From JBBAAW01 sp041658075 (GTDB lineage Bacteria > Patescibacteriota > WWE3 > UBA101185 > UBA10185): a DNA stretch of 17,946 bases. The notes under the pieces were generated by a model, which worked only from the letters and a program-made list of their open reading frames with translations, had not been told where the DNA came from and did no database searches. Both the position numbers and the translations under genes were made by a program. The DNA lies in assembly GCA_041658075.1 (NCBI GenBank), contig JBBAAW010000016.1, positions 1 to 17,946 of the forward strand. Reading direction: 5' to 3'. How positions within the stretch are numbered: the first letter of the stretch is position 1; every line of letters begins with the position of its first letter. This document shows, in pieces, positions 7,088 through 14,554 of this stretch.

Positions 7088-8277
7088 GTACCCGTTCCAG
7101 CAATATCATCGGCAGTTAGTTCAATTCTGCTTCTTACTGCAGTCGCACTTGTGCCATAAGTAGGAATTGACCAAACAAGACCGGCCACTCCGGAAACCAT
7201 GGGGGTAGACATGGAAGTCCCCGAACCGTAATCATAACCAAGATCCTTGCCTATTACATAATTGTGATTAGGAAAAGTGGAAAAAACATTCACTCCCGGA
7301 GCCGCAATATCCACCCATCTGCTCCCGTACTCGGAAAAATAAGCTTTTTTATCCCGGTTATCCGTAGCTGCCACGGCAATAACATTAGTATAAGCGCCGG
7401 GATAAGTTTTTGACTGATTTCCCGAATTCCCCGCCGCTCCAACAAGCACCACACCTTTGCCCCAGGCATAATTTACGGCTTTTTCCAAAGTCTTTGAAGG
7501 ACTGGATCCGCCCAAACTCATATTAATAACCTTTGCCCCGTTATCCGCCGCCCAGGTAATGCCACTAGCAACCCAGGAGTAAGTCCCATAACCGCTGTCG
7601 TTTAACACCTTTACATTTATAAGTTTGCAGTTTGGACAGACTCCGGCAACACCCACACTATTACCGGTAACAGCGGCTACAATCCCGCTCACATGAGTCC
7701 CGTGACCGTAGATATCATTGGTACCGGAAGCTGAACCTGTAAAGTCTTTGCTTAAAATTACCTGACCTGCCAAATCTTCGTGATTGTTATCAATCCCGGT
7801 ATCAAGAATAGCCACCTTCACATTCACATTGCCCTTAGTTACATCCCAAGCCTCAACAGCATCAATATCCGCGTCCGCCAAACCAACCACACCCTCAACC
7901 GGCTGCCCTGTATTATGCAGCCCCCACTGCTTCCCAAAATAAGGATCATTAGGAACCCACAAAGCCTGCGCGTAATAATCCGGCTCCGCATACTCCACCT
8001 GGGGATTCTTTGATAGAGCGTTTGCAACTTTATCTTCCGCAGACTCCGGCACTTTTAAAACCAAAACACCCAGAGCCTTAATTTTATCAACGACTGTGGC
8101 GTTATTTCCTCTAATCTGCTTATCGACATCGTTTTGAGTCGATCCGTCTTTAAATTTAACTAAAACCCTGCCGGGAACATAACCTTGATCGTTAGCCGCC
8201 GAAACAAAAGAATCATTTAATAATAAGGGTAAGGTTAGAAAAAAGAGAAACGATAAGAATGCAAATATCTTTTTCAT
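7042..8277 (-). CDS. Secreted subtilisin-like (S8) protease with propeptide
   Basis: 411 aa. A signal peptide (1-28, cleavage near VSAA) precedes a fervidolysin-type inhibitory propeptide (~33-103; YVPGRVLVKFKDG, then NPQVEYAEPDYYA). The S8 catalytic domain follows with all key residues: Asp159 in VAILDTGID, His192 in GHGTHVSGI, oxyanion Asn284 in AAGNSG, and Ser355 in GSGTSMSTPM. A CPNC pair at 214-217 could form a disulfide. There is no C-terminal anchor or sorting domain, so the mature enzyme should be released or held non-covalently. It is the last gene of the surface operon, 31 bases after the DUF2207 gene. Possible roles are maturation or turnover of the neighbouring surface proteins, or digestion of external protein. 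Its end overlaps the toxin gene on the other strand by 46 bases. Confidence 0.93.
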   Translation of the reverse strand: MKKIFAFLSFLFFLTLPLLLNDSFVSAANDQGYVPGRVLVKFKDGSTQNDVDKQIRGNNATVVDKIKALGVLVLKVPESAEDKVANALSKNPQVEYAEPDYYAQALWVPNDPYFGKQWGLHNTGQPVEGVVGLADADIDAVEAWDVTKGNVNVKVAILDTGIDNNHEDLAGQVILSKDFTGSASGTNDIYGHGTHVSGIVAAVTGNSVGVAGVCPNCKLINVKVLNDSGYGTYSWVASGITWAADNGAKVINMSLGGSSPSKTLEKAVNYAWGKGVVLVGAAGNSGNQSKTYPGAYTNVIAVAATDNRDKKAYFSEYGSRWVDIAAPGVNVFSTFPNHNYVIGKDLGYDYGSGTSMSTPMVSGVAGLVWSIPTYGTSATAVRSRIELTADDIAGTGTYWSAGRVNAFNAVK

Positions 8278-8308
8278 TCTAAAACCATTGTAGCACGACT
8301 ATGCAATT

Positions 8309-10270
8309 CTACCACCCTCCGCCACCCCCACCGCCTCCTCCGCCACCTGATGACCCGCCACCACCTCCACCCCCACTAAAACCTGAGCTGGATCCCGGTG
8401 ACGTAGAAGAAGATGAAATTGCCCCGGTAAAAGCTCCGCCAAGCGATCCCGCCAAAGCAGCACCAGCATATAAAGAGCTTCCATGAAACCAGTAGGTATT
8501 ATATGTACCATCCGCGTTGGTAATTTGGGCCGCGTCTATCTGCGCCTTAAACCTTCCCGTCCAAATGGGTTCAACATCTAGGGCAATGGCGTAAGCCAGA
8601 TACTTTTCATAAACTTTAAGACTATCCGGTGTTTCTAAATTTATATTCGACGCGTATCTTGGTTTTTCTACCGCCGTAAGGTATTCTTTTAGCCCCAATA
8701 CTTGATCCTCAACCTTTTTGCCTAAAACGGTTCGTACCTTCATGGCTCCCCCACCAACGGCATTTAAAATGAACATGGCAAATAATATTCCTGAGGAAAT
8801 ATACCCACTTGAAGATGTAAGGGTACATAATACAAATATTTCTGCCAATACAAACGGTAAAGCAAACAAAAGCCCAATAACATTTTTGGTCGAACCTGAA
8901 AGCAAAGAGTCGATTGCCGGTTTAATTAAAATATTTGTGAGAACCACTATTCCCACGCTCCATCCAGCTAACCAAACAATCAGAAATATGTTCTCCGGGT
9001 TTGCAAAAGAAACAACAACTAAGAAGAGTAAGTTTAACACTAAGGGAACTATTAAAAAGGCGCGGTTGTTTTTAAAATATTTGTCCAGATAGGTTTCTTC
9101 CAGATTCTTCTTAAAAAGCTTAATGGCAGTAGAAATTTTGTGTGCGTGAGTTTGTTTAAATGTAAAAGATTTTGAGTCACCATTAAAAAATCTTTCTGCC
9201 AAGACCTTTTCTTCTCCGGTCAGTTTTTCTTGGTTGTCGCCTAAAAGTTCAATTGAAAATTCCTTTTTGGACTCATTTATTTTTATGTAACCTTTTATAG
9301 CCATACTTACAAGAGACGCGGTAAGAGTTTTGTTGTCAAACCCCATCTTGTGAATGTAACGCGCCCCTGCCGGGGAAATTCCGCAGGTAATGTTAAATTG
9401 AGGAACTATAGTCCCTATTCCTTTAGGATCGCGCCCGTGTTTAAACCAAACAAATAGATAATAAAGAAACATAAAGGCTAGAAGCCCCGCACCTATCAAA
9501 GACTTAAGGTTGTTAAGTAGCGATGTTAATAGTTTTTGCGACTGGGTGGGTTCGTTAACAAAACCTTTAGGCCAACCTACCACTATAGTAAGTCCCTGCT
9601 TAGAGTATAACTGCGCAGTGGTTTTAAAAAAGGCGTAATTATTTCCGTCGGCAGAATAAACTTCGCTAGTATAATTTGTTCCTTTTGCCCCTGTAGCCCC
9701 TGTATAAGCCTCTAGTTTAACCTGATCAGCAGAAACGCCGTTTGGCAGCTGAATGGTGGCGGTAGCCTCTTCTATTAAAAAGCTCCAGCCATTTCCGGTT
9801 ATATTGTAGTAGAGCTCATCATGGTCCTTAAAAAATCCCAGCTGTCCATTTGTTTTATATACAATCGAATAAAGGTAAAAGCCCGGAGTTAAATATACGC
9901 TGCTGTTTCCTATGTAAAGCCGTGTGCCGTTTGAGAGTTTTTCCGTATGGTAGTCTTCCTTTATGCCGTCTTTTAGCACTTCAAGGACTTCAAAGGTGGT
10001 GTTGTAGTTTAAACCTTTAGCGTTTTTATATTTGGTGGGAAAGTCCCTATAAATGCCTCGCTTTATTTCATTTCCGTTGGCGTATACCCTAATGTTTTCC
10101 GTCACCGTAAGAGATGTGTCCTGATTTATTATTATGTGACTATCAAAAGTCAAGATCCGTTCCTGCTCGTTGAGCGCGTTCTCAAGGGCAAGAGTTCGAT
10201 GATTCAGGATGACGGTTGAAACGAGTATAGAAAGAGTTAAAAACAAGACAACTTTTTTACTGCCTACCAT
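8309..10270 (-). CDS. DUF2207 membrane protein with polyglycine tail
   Basis: 653 aa. An N-terminal signal or anchor segment (~7-24) is followed by an extracytoplasmic beta domain typical of DUF2207 (ILTFDSHIIINQDTSLTVTE at 39-58, IKRGIYRDFPTKY at 69-81). A membrane segment lies at ~257-277 and is followed by the FKHGRDPKGIGTIVPQF motif at 276-292. A cytoplasmic region and three to four further membrane segments (~403-422, 428-448, 463-484, 490-510) come next. The last ~25 residues are almost pure Gly with Ser, ending in Trp, as often seen in DUF2207 proteins. The molecular function of the family is not known to me; it is widespread in bacterial envelopes. It sits 17 bases after the 342-aa protein gene and before the protease, so it is part of the surface operon. 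Confidence 0.88.
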   Translation of the reverse strand: MVGSKKVVLFLTLSILVSTVILNHRTLALENALNEQERILTFDSHIIINQDTSLTVTENIRVYANGNEIKRGIYRDFPTKYKNAKGLNYNTTFEVLEVLKDGIKEDYHTEKLSNGTRLYIGNSSVYLTPGFYLYSIVYKTNGQLGFFKDHDELYYNITGNGWSFLIEEATATIQLPNGVSADQVKLEAYTGATGAKGTNYTSEVYSADGNNYAFFKTTAQLYSKQGLTIVVGWPKGFVNEPTQSQKLLTSLLNNLKSLIGAGLLAFMFLYYLFVWFKHGRDPKGIGTIVPQFNITCGISPAGARYIHKMGFDNKTLTASLVSMAIKGYIKINESKKEFSIELLGDNQEKLTGEEKVLAERFFNGDSKSFTFKQTHAHKISTAIKLFKKNLEETYLDKYFKNNRAFLIVPLVLNLLFLVVVSFANPENIFLIVWLAGWSVGIVVLTNILIKPAIDSLLSGSTKNVIGLLFALPFVLAEIFVLCTLTSSSGYISSGILFAMFILNAVGGGAMKVRTVLGKKVEDQVLGLKEYLTAVEKPRYASNINLETPDSLKVYEKYLAYAIALDVEPIWTGRFKAQIDAAQITNADGTYNTYWFHGSSLYAGAALAGSLGGAFTGAISSSSTSPGSSSGFSGGGGGGGSSGGGGGGGGGGGW

Positions 10271-10287
10271 ATTGTTATTTTAGCAGT

Positions 10288-11316
10288 TTAAAACTTATCA
10301 ATTTTTCTCTTTAGAAGTGTGAGCCAAAATACACCGATCAAAGCTGAAACTAAAACATCCCACCACGGACAGAAGTACTTCCAAAATATAAACATAAAGA
10401 CTAAGTCATTTACAACCTGGAAAAAGAAGTGCCACTTTTTCTTGTGCATGTTTTGTTTGCTAACTCGCCTGTAAAAAAGATAGCCAAGCAAAAATTGGAT
10501 TATAAAGAGTACCCACCAAAATTTGGGATCGACACAGGCTGAAATGCCTTTAACCTTACCGGCTCCTTCATCTTCTGGAGGGACTATCTCTGGTTGAGAT
10601 GTTGTGGGCGCTGATGTTCCGGCAACCTCCTCAAAAAACAGAGGAGGACCTCTAAAACCAAGTTGTGTTGCTATACCAGCAACAGCAGATGTTATCGCAG
10701 ATTCACCACCTGTGTCTCCATCACTTCCATCTCCATCTCCATCTCCACCTTCGCCTGGATTAAAGGCTGGGGGATTTCCACAAACAAACGTCAAGTTCAA
10801 ATCAAATTTAGTGCTCGCCGCTTGATAAGTATTATCGGAGTCTTTATCAAAATAGACCGTCCAGTTATAGTCTCTGTTGCCTCCGGCAACAATTGACCCC
10901 AAAAAAATGGGGGTGTCGCCGTACAAATTTCCCAAAGTTTTTGAATTAGTAGCTTTACCTGTCACGTCTCTTACTCCATAAACATCGCTTGATCCATCGT
11001 AAATAGCTGTAAAAAGCTTTGTGGTAAAATCGCTTGAGCCCGCATTACCTGTTGTTAAAGGCGTCGTTGCACTCATTGTTAAATTACACGAGTCAGGATT
11101 TGTTGTGTTTAGAATATGCAGAACTCTGGTTATTGAATCTCCCGGCGCAAGATTAGTTTCAGTAAACAAAGCTCCACTGAGGCCACTGCAGTCGGTTGAG
11201 ATGCAGGTAATTGTCTGGTCGGATGCTTTGGCGATTCCGGTAAATACGAATGCAAATAAAGCAGTAATAAACAGAGAAAATAGGAACAGTCTGATTATTT
11301 TTAGACAACTATTCAT
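10288..11316 (-). CDS. Secreted beta domain with C-terminal membrane segments, unknown function
   Basis: 342 aa. A signal peptide (about 1-31, ending GIAKA-S) is followed by a Cys-containing, Thr/Asn-rich beta domain (~33-180) that resembles the beta-sandwich of TasA/camelysin-type proteins only in general pattern. It has the phrase LAPGDSITRVLHILNTTNPD at 56-75 and a NWTVYFD strand. A GDGDGDGSDGD repeat (~191-201) and a Pro/Glu linker lead to a hydrophobic C-terminal region with about three membrane segments (~266-283, 301-316, 319-336) separated by basic residues. It would therefore be tethered, displaying its N-terminal domain outside. It overlaps the lamin-tail gene by eight bases and precedes the DUF2207 gene by 17. 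It could be the anchor or base for the surface structure; this is inference. Confidence 0.75.
   Translation of the reverse strand: MNSCLKIIRLFLFSLFITALFAFVFTGIAKASDQTITCISTDCSGLSGALFTETNLAPGDSITRVLHILNTTNPDSCNLTMSATTPLTTGNAGSSDFTTKLFTAIYDGSSDVYGVRDVTGKATNSKTLGNLYGDTPIFLGSIVAGGNRDYNWTVYFDKDSDNTYQAASTKFDLNLTFVCGNPPAFNPGEGGDGDGDGSDGDTGGESAITSAVAGIATQLGFRGPPLFFEEVAGTSAPTTSQPEIVPPEDEGAGKVKGISACVDPKFWWVLFIIQFLLGYLFYRRVSKQNMHKKKWHFFFQVVNDLVFMFIFWKYFCPWWDVLVSALIGVFWLTLLKRKIDKF
10727..10747. repeat. Hexanucleotide tandem repeat encoding Gly-Asp
   Basis: Three and a half copies of CCATCT in tandem, encoding the GDGDGD run of the 342-aa surface protein on the minus strand. Repeats in multiples of three can change copy number without breaking the frame, so linker length may vary among strains. 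Confidence 0.7.
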
Positions 11317-12607
11317 CGACGGTTTCCTCTGATGGCGCTGGTTGTGCAGGTCCGGTTACGGGTTCCTGATCGACACTTTCTTCAACCTCCGGAGCGGTCT
11401 TTACTACAGGCGGTTCGGATGGAATTACTTCCTCCGTAGGTTCCTGGGTTTCCTCCGGCGTAACTTCAGGAACAGTTACCTCTTCTACTAGCTCCACAAT
11501 ATCTTCAGTTGCACTGGGATCATTTTCGGAAAGATTGGCCGCCTTTGGTGTTCCATAGTTATTTCCTTCCGCATCCCAATAAGTTGTGTCATTGCAGGCA
11601 TCAGCTATACAAGTATGCCACCCGGTTGTTGGGTCATTGTTTCTCTCCATAGACTGCTCAACCGTTGCGGGTGAGGTGTGCGTACCTGCCACCCAGGATC
11701 CGGTAGGGGTTTGGTCAATAATACTGTCTAAAGTATCTTTAAGTGTTAATTGCTCCCCAGGGCTACCAGTCAAGTGGACACTATTATCAACTTGATCCGC
11801 TATTATAGAGTCCTTTATTGCAGAATTTGCATTGCCTGATGCATAATGGCTTAACAGAAAGTAGCCGTGAGCTTCAATCGTTCCGCCTAAAACTATTTCA
11901 TTAGGACCGGGACCTGCACCGTAAAGTTTCCAGCCTGTAATATTAATGGGGCTACCGGTTGTATTTCTTAATTCTACCCACTCATCCAGTTCGTGAACTG
12001 TCGACCCCATCCACATGATTTCGTTTATTACCACCGATCCGGAGAGAGCCCAACTTCCCGTTGCAATAATACTACCAATCTTCTCTTCATCAGATAGCCC
12101 TCCTCCAATTTGTCTTCCTTCAAAAATAAAATCGAAATCGCAGGTTTTTTCACGCAAAGAAGAATCTGCACTATCTAACTTGATTGTAAATTCCCAATCA
12201 TCAGCCCCGGCAGAGATAATGGTCGCTGGATCTAAATCAAAACCAGAAAGATTACTATTATATACAGTCGCTCCGTCTAATTTAGCCTCAAGTTCTAAAG
12301 CATCACACAAAACATCGGAGCCACTAACTTTTTTAAATTTGGCGCTATATTGGAAATCAAGATCGCCGTCCTTTTTAACTCTTACCAGCTTTGTCTCAGA
12401 ATTTCCGGGCACCATTCCGCTGATATTAAAAAACGGTGAGGAAAGTGGAGTGTCAGAAACATCTCTTAGAGAAAAATCCAAGGAGCTAGTTACAAAAGTG
12501 TTTCCGCTTGAAACTTCCTGATCCAAAAAATAAGCACTGGTAAAACCAATCCGTGTTACACAAAAAAGGAAGAGTAGGGTAATTATTTTAAAAATTCTGA
12601 TTTTCAT
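11309..12607 (-). CDS. SipW-dependent TasA-like protein with lamin-tail domain
   Basis: 432 aa. The N-terminus has a signal peptide and the mark of SipW substrates just after it (AYFLDQEVSSGNTFVTSSLD at 25-44), then a beta domain to ~170 with the MVPGNSETKLVRVKKDGDLD phrase typical of TasA/camelysin proteins. Residues ~191-310 are a lamin-tail domain (LTD): VVINEIMWMGS at 192-202, DEWVELRNTTGSPINITGW at 208-226, AHGYFLLSH at 246-254, then VHLTGSPGEQLTLKD. LTD modules occur in secreted bacterial proteins and are thought to bind DNA, polysaccharide or protein. The last ~65 residues are rich in Pro, Glu and Thr, with no membrane anchor. The start overlaps the sipW stop as ATGA, with AGAGGA about nine bases upstream. 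It is likely a surface or matrix component processed by the adjacent SipW. Confidence 0.85.
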   Translation of the reverse strand: MKIRIFKIITLLFLFCVTRIGFTSAYFLDQEVSSGNTFVTSSLDFSLRDVSDTPLSSPFFNISGMVPGNSETKLVRVKKDGDLDFQYSAKFKKVSGSDVLCDALELEAKLDGATVYNSNLSGFDLDPATIISAGADDWEFTIKLDSADSSLREKTCDFDFIFEGRQIGGGLSDEEKIGSIIATGSWALSGSVVINEIMWMGSTVHELDEWVELRNTTGSPINITGWKLYGAGPGPNEIVLGGTIEAHGYFLLSHYASGNANSAIKDSIIADQVDNSVHLTGSPGEQLTLKDTLDSIIDQTPTGSWVAGTHTSPATVEQSMERNNDPTTGWHTCIADACNDTTYWDAEGNNYGTPKAANLSENDPSATEDIVELVEEVTVPEVTPEETQEPTEEVIPSEPPVVKTAPEVEESVDQEPVTGPAQPAPSEETVDE

Positions 12608-13155
12608 TTTCTTATTCCTCTTCTTTCTTCTAAAAGTTTCTTTGCTTCGTTTTTAATATTTAGAAGCTCGTTGTAAACAATAAGAGTAGCTGGAATAACC
12701 ACAAACAAAATAAACCCCAGCTGTGTCCTCATAAACGCTAAGAGATAACCAATGAGCGGTATGGTAAAAAACACCCTACCTATTACATAGTTACTGGGAA
12801 CTTTTTTAGGGTCGGGGGCGTTGTTGGCATCACCTTTTGTTTCATAATAACTTTTGTTATCGCTTTGATTCACATTGTAAACCCTGTGCGTTGTAGTGAA
12901 TTTATTATCCATCTTGGACGAGTCCAGATTTGAATAAAATGTAATAATATCGCCTTTTTTGTAGTCTTTTGCGGACTTAACCAGAACCATGGATCCCACC
13001 TTGATGCTGGGTTGCATGGACCCGGACTGTACTACATATACACTAAGTCCCAAAGGATTTTTAACAAACGACAAAAAAGAAGACACTACCGCAAAAAGCA
13101 AAATAGCAACAACTACACCATATATAATATTTCCCACAAATTTTAATACTTTCAT
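12604..13155 (-). CDS. sipW: Signal peptidase I, SipW (ER) type
   Basis: 183 aa. An N-terminal membrane segment (~8-30) is followed by the catalytic box VVQSGSMQPSI with Ser46, and the second box FTTTHRVYNV with His90. A His in place of the usual Lys marks the ER-type Ser/His peptidases such as Bacillus SipW. The box KGDANNAPDPKKVP (Asp109, Asp115) and IGRVFFTIPLIGYL follow, then a second membrane segment (~132-160) and a basic C-terminus. It should cleave the signal peptides of the TasA-like protein upstream and the lamin-tail protein downstream. The gene lies 74 bases after the TasA-like gene and overlaps the next gene by four bases. A GC-rich stem-loop ends nine bases before the start codon and may limit its translation relative to the highly translated TasA-like gene. 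Confidence 0.93.
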   Translation of the reverse strand: MKVLKFVGNIIYGVVVAILLFAVVSSFLSFVKNPLGLSVYVVQSGSMQPSIKVGSMVLVKSAKDYKKGDIITFYSNLDSSKMDNKFTTTHRVYNVNQSDNKSYYETKGDANNAPDPKKVPSNYVIGRVFFTIPLIGYLLAFMRTQLGFILFVVIPATLIVYNELLNIKNEAKKLLEERRGIRK

Positions 13156-13164
13156 CTATTTTAC

Positions 13165-13196
13165 CCCGCAGAGCGGGCAAGGCGTCCCCCGCCCGC
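13165..13196 (-). promoter_or_regulatory. Two mutually exclusive GC hairpins upstream of sipW
   Basis: On the minus strand the arm GCCCGC (13178-13173) can pair with the upstream GCGGGC (13196-13191). Alternatively its CCCGC (13177-13173) can pair with the downstream GCGGG (13169-13165) over a three-base loop. Both cannot form at once. The downstream hairpin covers the only G-rich bases before the sipW ATG. No T-run follows, so it is not a standard terminator; it could tune translation or protect the upstream mRNA from decay. Confidence 0.45.
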
Positions 13197-13229
13197 AAAC
13201 TGCATAATCACCCACTCGAAGACACGATC

Positions 13230-14315
13230 TTAAAGATCAGTGTCGTAATACTCAATAAGCGCTGTCTCGAACAGGTAGGAATCTCCGTTCCAGGCTGTCA
13301 TTTTCCTTGTACCAGGATTCCAATGTGAAGCGGGAACCACCCAAACTTTTGCGTTTGTTAGATTCTGATTTAGATTTATAGCCTGCTCTGTAGCGGTGCT
13401 ATAGGCTCCAGTTCCACCAGTTGTAAACGCAGCAATCTGAACAGTATCTGCCCCGTTGTACGGGTTAGTCCCAGAGATCAAGACATAGCTTGTATTGTTA
13501 GCTAATCCCATTACGCTCAAGTTGTACTTGAAGTCAAAGTCCTTAACTTTATAGGTTAAGACCGCATTCTTTCCAGCAACTTCACCGGCATCAATATTAT
13601 CCCAGTCTGCCCCACTCTTACTTACTAAAGTAACAGTGTTGGTTAATTGTTCAGCATACAGGTTAATATCAAACGTTAGCTTATCTCCCTGTGCCCAGTT
13701 ATCGGTATCTGATCTCATGTGGTAGCTTTCCGTTACCTCCATTCGACCACCCTCCGGGATCATACCTAACAGGTCACCATGTCCTGTGGTAGGTGTGGAA
13801 ACAGCAGCTATGGTTTTACCATCAGCATCCTCCCAGATGGTTTGGAACCACAGAGGTGTTTGACTACCCATTTCGTAGACTTTTACTGATAGATCGTAGT
13901 TGATAACGGTAGAAATATCATTCCTATCTGCATGATTCCCCCAATTACAGGAACCAGTTAAACCTCCCACCCATGTCCCTAGCTGATCGGTACATTCAGG
14001 CTCTGAAACCACACCGGTCGTCTCGCCCTGAGCTGGAACCGTAAGCTTCTTCCAAACATTTACCGGGTTAGTACCAACGTTGGTTATAGTAAAGTTGGAA
14101 TAATCCGTCTGACTTGGTTTCATGTCCACCAACTTGTAAGGAATAGCCTGAACCCATGGATTTTCACCATTAACGGCGATGTCAATTGTCCCTGTCTCAA
14201 AGGTATTACCTACTGACTTTTCCTGGTCAGAGAAATATGCTCTGGTCAAGGCAAAAGCTCCGCCTGTTACCGCTAGAACCGACAATACACTTATTAACAT
14301 TCTCTTAGTATTCAT
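13230..14315 (-). CDS. TasA/camelysin-like SipW-dependent surface protein
   Basis: 361 aa. The signal peptide (~1-25) is followed by the SipW-substrate signature AYFSDQEKSVGNTFETGTID at 26-45. The N-terminal domain reads as TasA/camelysin to about residue 225 (MKPSQTDYSNFTITNVGTNP at 65-84, IPEGGRMEVTESYHM at 186-200, closing with LTFDINLYAEQL at 213-224). In Bacillus, TasA forms matrix fibres and camelysin is a related cell-surface protein. A second domain (~229-361) follows with NTSYVLISGTNPYNGADT and a C-terminus reading GDSYLFETALIEYYDTDL; I do not recognise it. No membrane anchor or sorting signal is visible. A perfect 11-base Shine-Dalgarno sequence precedes it, so it is probably the most highly translated gene of the operon, as expected for a structural subunit. 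Confidence 0.88.
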   Translation of the reverse strand: MNTKRMLISVLSVLAVTGGAFALTRAYFSDQEKSVGNTFETGTIDIAVNGENPWVQAIPYKLVDMKPSQTDYSNFTITNVGTNPVNVWKKLTVPAQGETTGVVSEPECTDQLGTWVGGLTGSCNWGNHADRNDISTVINYDLSVKVYEMGSQTPLWFQTIWEDADGKTIAAVSTPTTGHGDLLGMIPEGGRMEVTESYHMRSDTDNWAQGDKLTFDINLYAEQLTNTVTLVSKSGADWDNIDAGEVAGKNAVLTYKVKDFDFKYNLSVMGLANNTSYVLISGTNPYNGADTVQIAAFTTGGTGAYSTATEQAINLNQNLTNAKVWVVPASHWNPGTRKMTAWNGDSYLFETALIEYYDTDL

Positions 14316-14322
14316 TTATTTT

Positions 14323-14333
14323 TCACCTCCTTT
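14323..14333 (-). promoter_or_regulatory. Perfect extended Shine-Dalgarno site of the TasA-like gene
   Basis: AAAGGAGGTGA on the minus strand, seven bases before the ATG at 14315. It matches the full anti-Shine-Dalgarno end of bacterial 16S rRNA, unlike the weak or absent sites of most other genes here, and predicts high translation. Confidence 0.85.
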
Positions 14334-14360
14334 AAAAATTTAACTTTGTACTCAATAGCT

Positions 14361-14430
14361 GGAAACCAAAAAACAAAAAAACCACGGCTTTTCCGTGGTT
14401 TCAAATGTTCTATTTAATCTTTTGGTTTCC
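14361..14430. repeat. 11-bp inverted repeat enclosing the second terminator
   Basis: GGAAACCAAAA (14361-14371) and TTTTGGTTTCC (14420-14430) are perfect inverted copies, with the terminator hairpin between them. In minus-strand RNA they would form a long outer stem. The upstream arm also contains AAACCA, which could pair with UGGUUU of the terminator's 3' side, an alternative fold that would open the terminator. Confidence 0.65.
14374..14401 (-). terminator. Intrinsic terminator or attenuator before the TasA-like gene
   Basis: On the minus strand a nine-base-pair stem AAACCACGG / CCGTGGTTT with a five-base AAAAG loop is followed by TTTTTTT, then G and more T. It lies only about 40 bases upstream of the TasA-like Shine-Dalgarno site, so it either ends transcription from upstream or acts as an attenuator in the gene's own leader. 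Confidence 0.85.
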
Positions 14431-14460
14431 TAAACAGGTCATTAAATTAAACCCGCTAAC

Positions 14461-14489
14461 AAAAAAATCGCCCAAACTCAATTTTGGGC
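14461..14489 (-). terminator. Intrinsic terminator downstream of the SDR-DUF4012 gene
   Basis: On the minus strand GCCCAAA (14489-14483), loop ATTGAG, then TTTGGGC (14476-14470) is followed by GA and seven T. It lies about 65 bases after the stop of the 1015-aa gene and is the likely main transcription end for it. Confidence 0.8.
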
Positions 14490-14500
14490 AGCATACTCAA

Positions 14501-14529
14501 GTTGTACATGAATTAGGAATTAATGTCAA
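14501..14529 (-). promoter_or_regulatory. Promoter-like sequence upstream of both terminators
   Basis: On the minus strand a consensus TTGACA (14529-14524) is followed after 17 bases by TACAAC (14506-14501). Transcription would begin near 14494 and meet the first terminator at once, then the second, before the TasA-like gene. It is either a chance match or the promoter of an attenuated leader or very short RNA. A weaker promoter for the TasA-like gene, TTTCCA-16/17-TTAAAT, may lie at about 14338-14365. Confidence 0.4.
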
Positions 14530-14554
14530 CTATCGGTTATTTGTATTCAAGTTG

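Noticed and set aside
8301..8486. Plus-strand frame encoding a proline-rich protein
   Set aside because: It is the antisense of the polyglycine tail of the DUF2207 gene; no promoter, ribosome site or independent support.
12604..12607. Possible alternative code with TGA read as an amino acid, as in some CPR groups
   Set aside because: The sipW TGA stop falls in a normal ATGA overlap, and no gene here has in-frame TGA within conserved domains; the standard code explains all genes.
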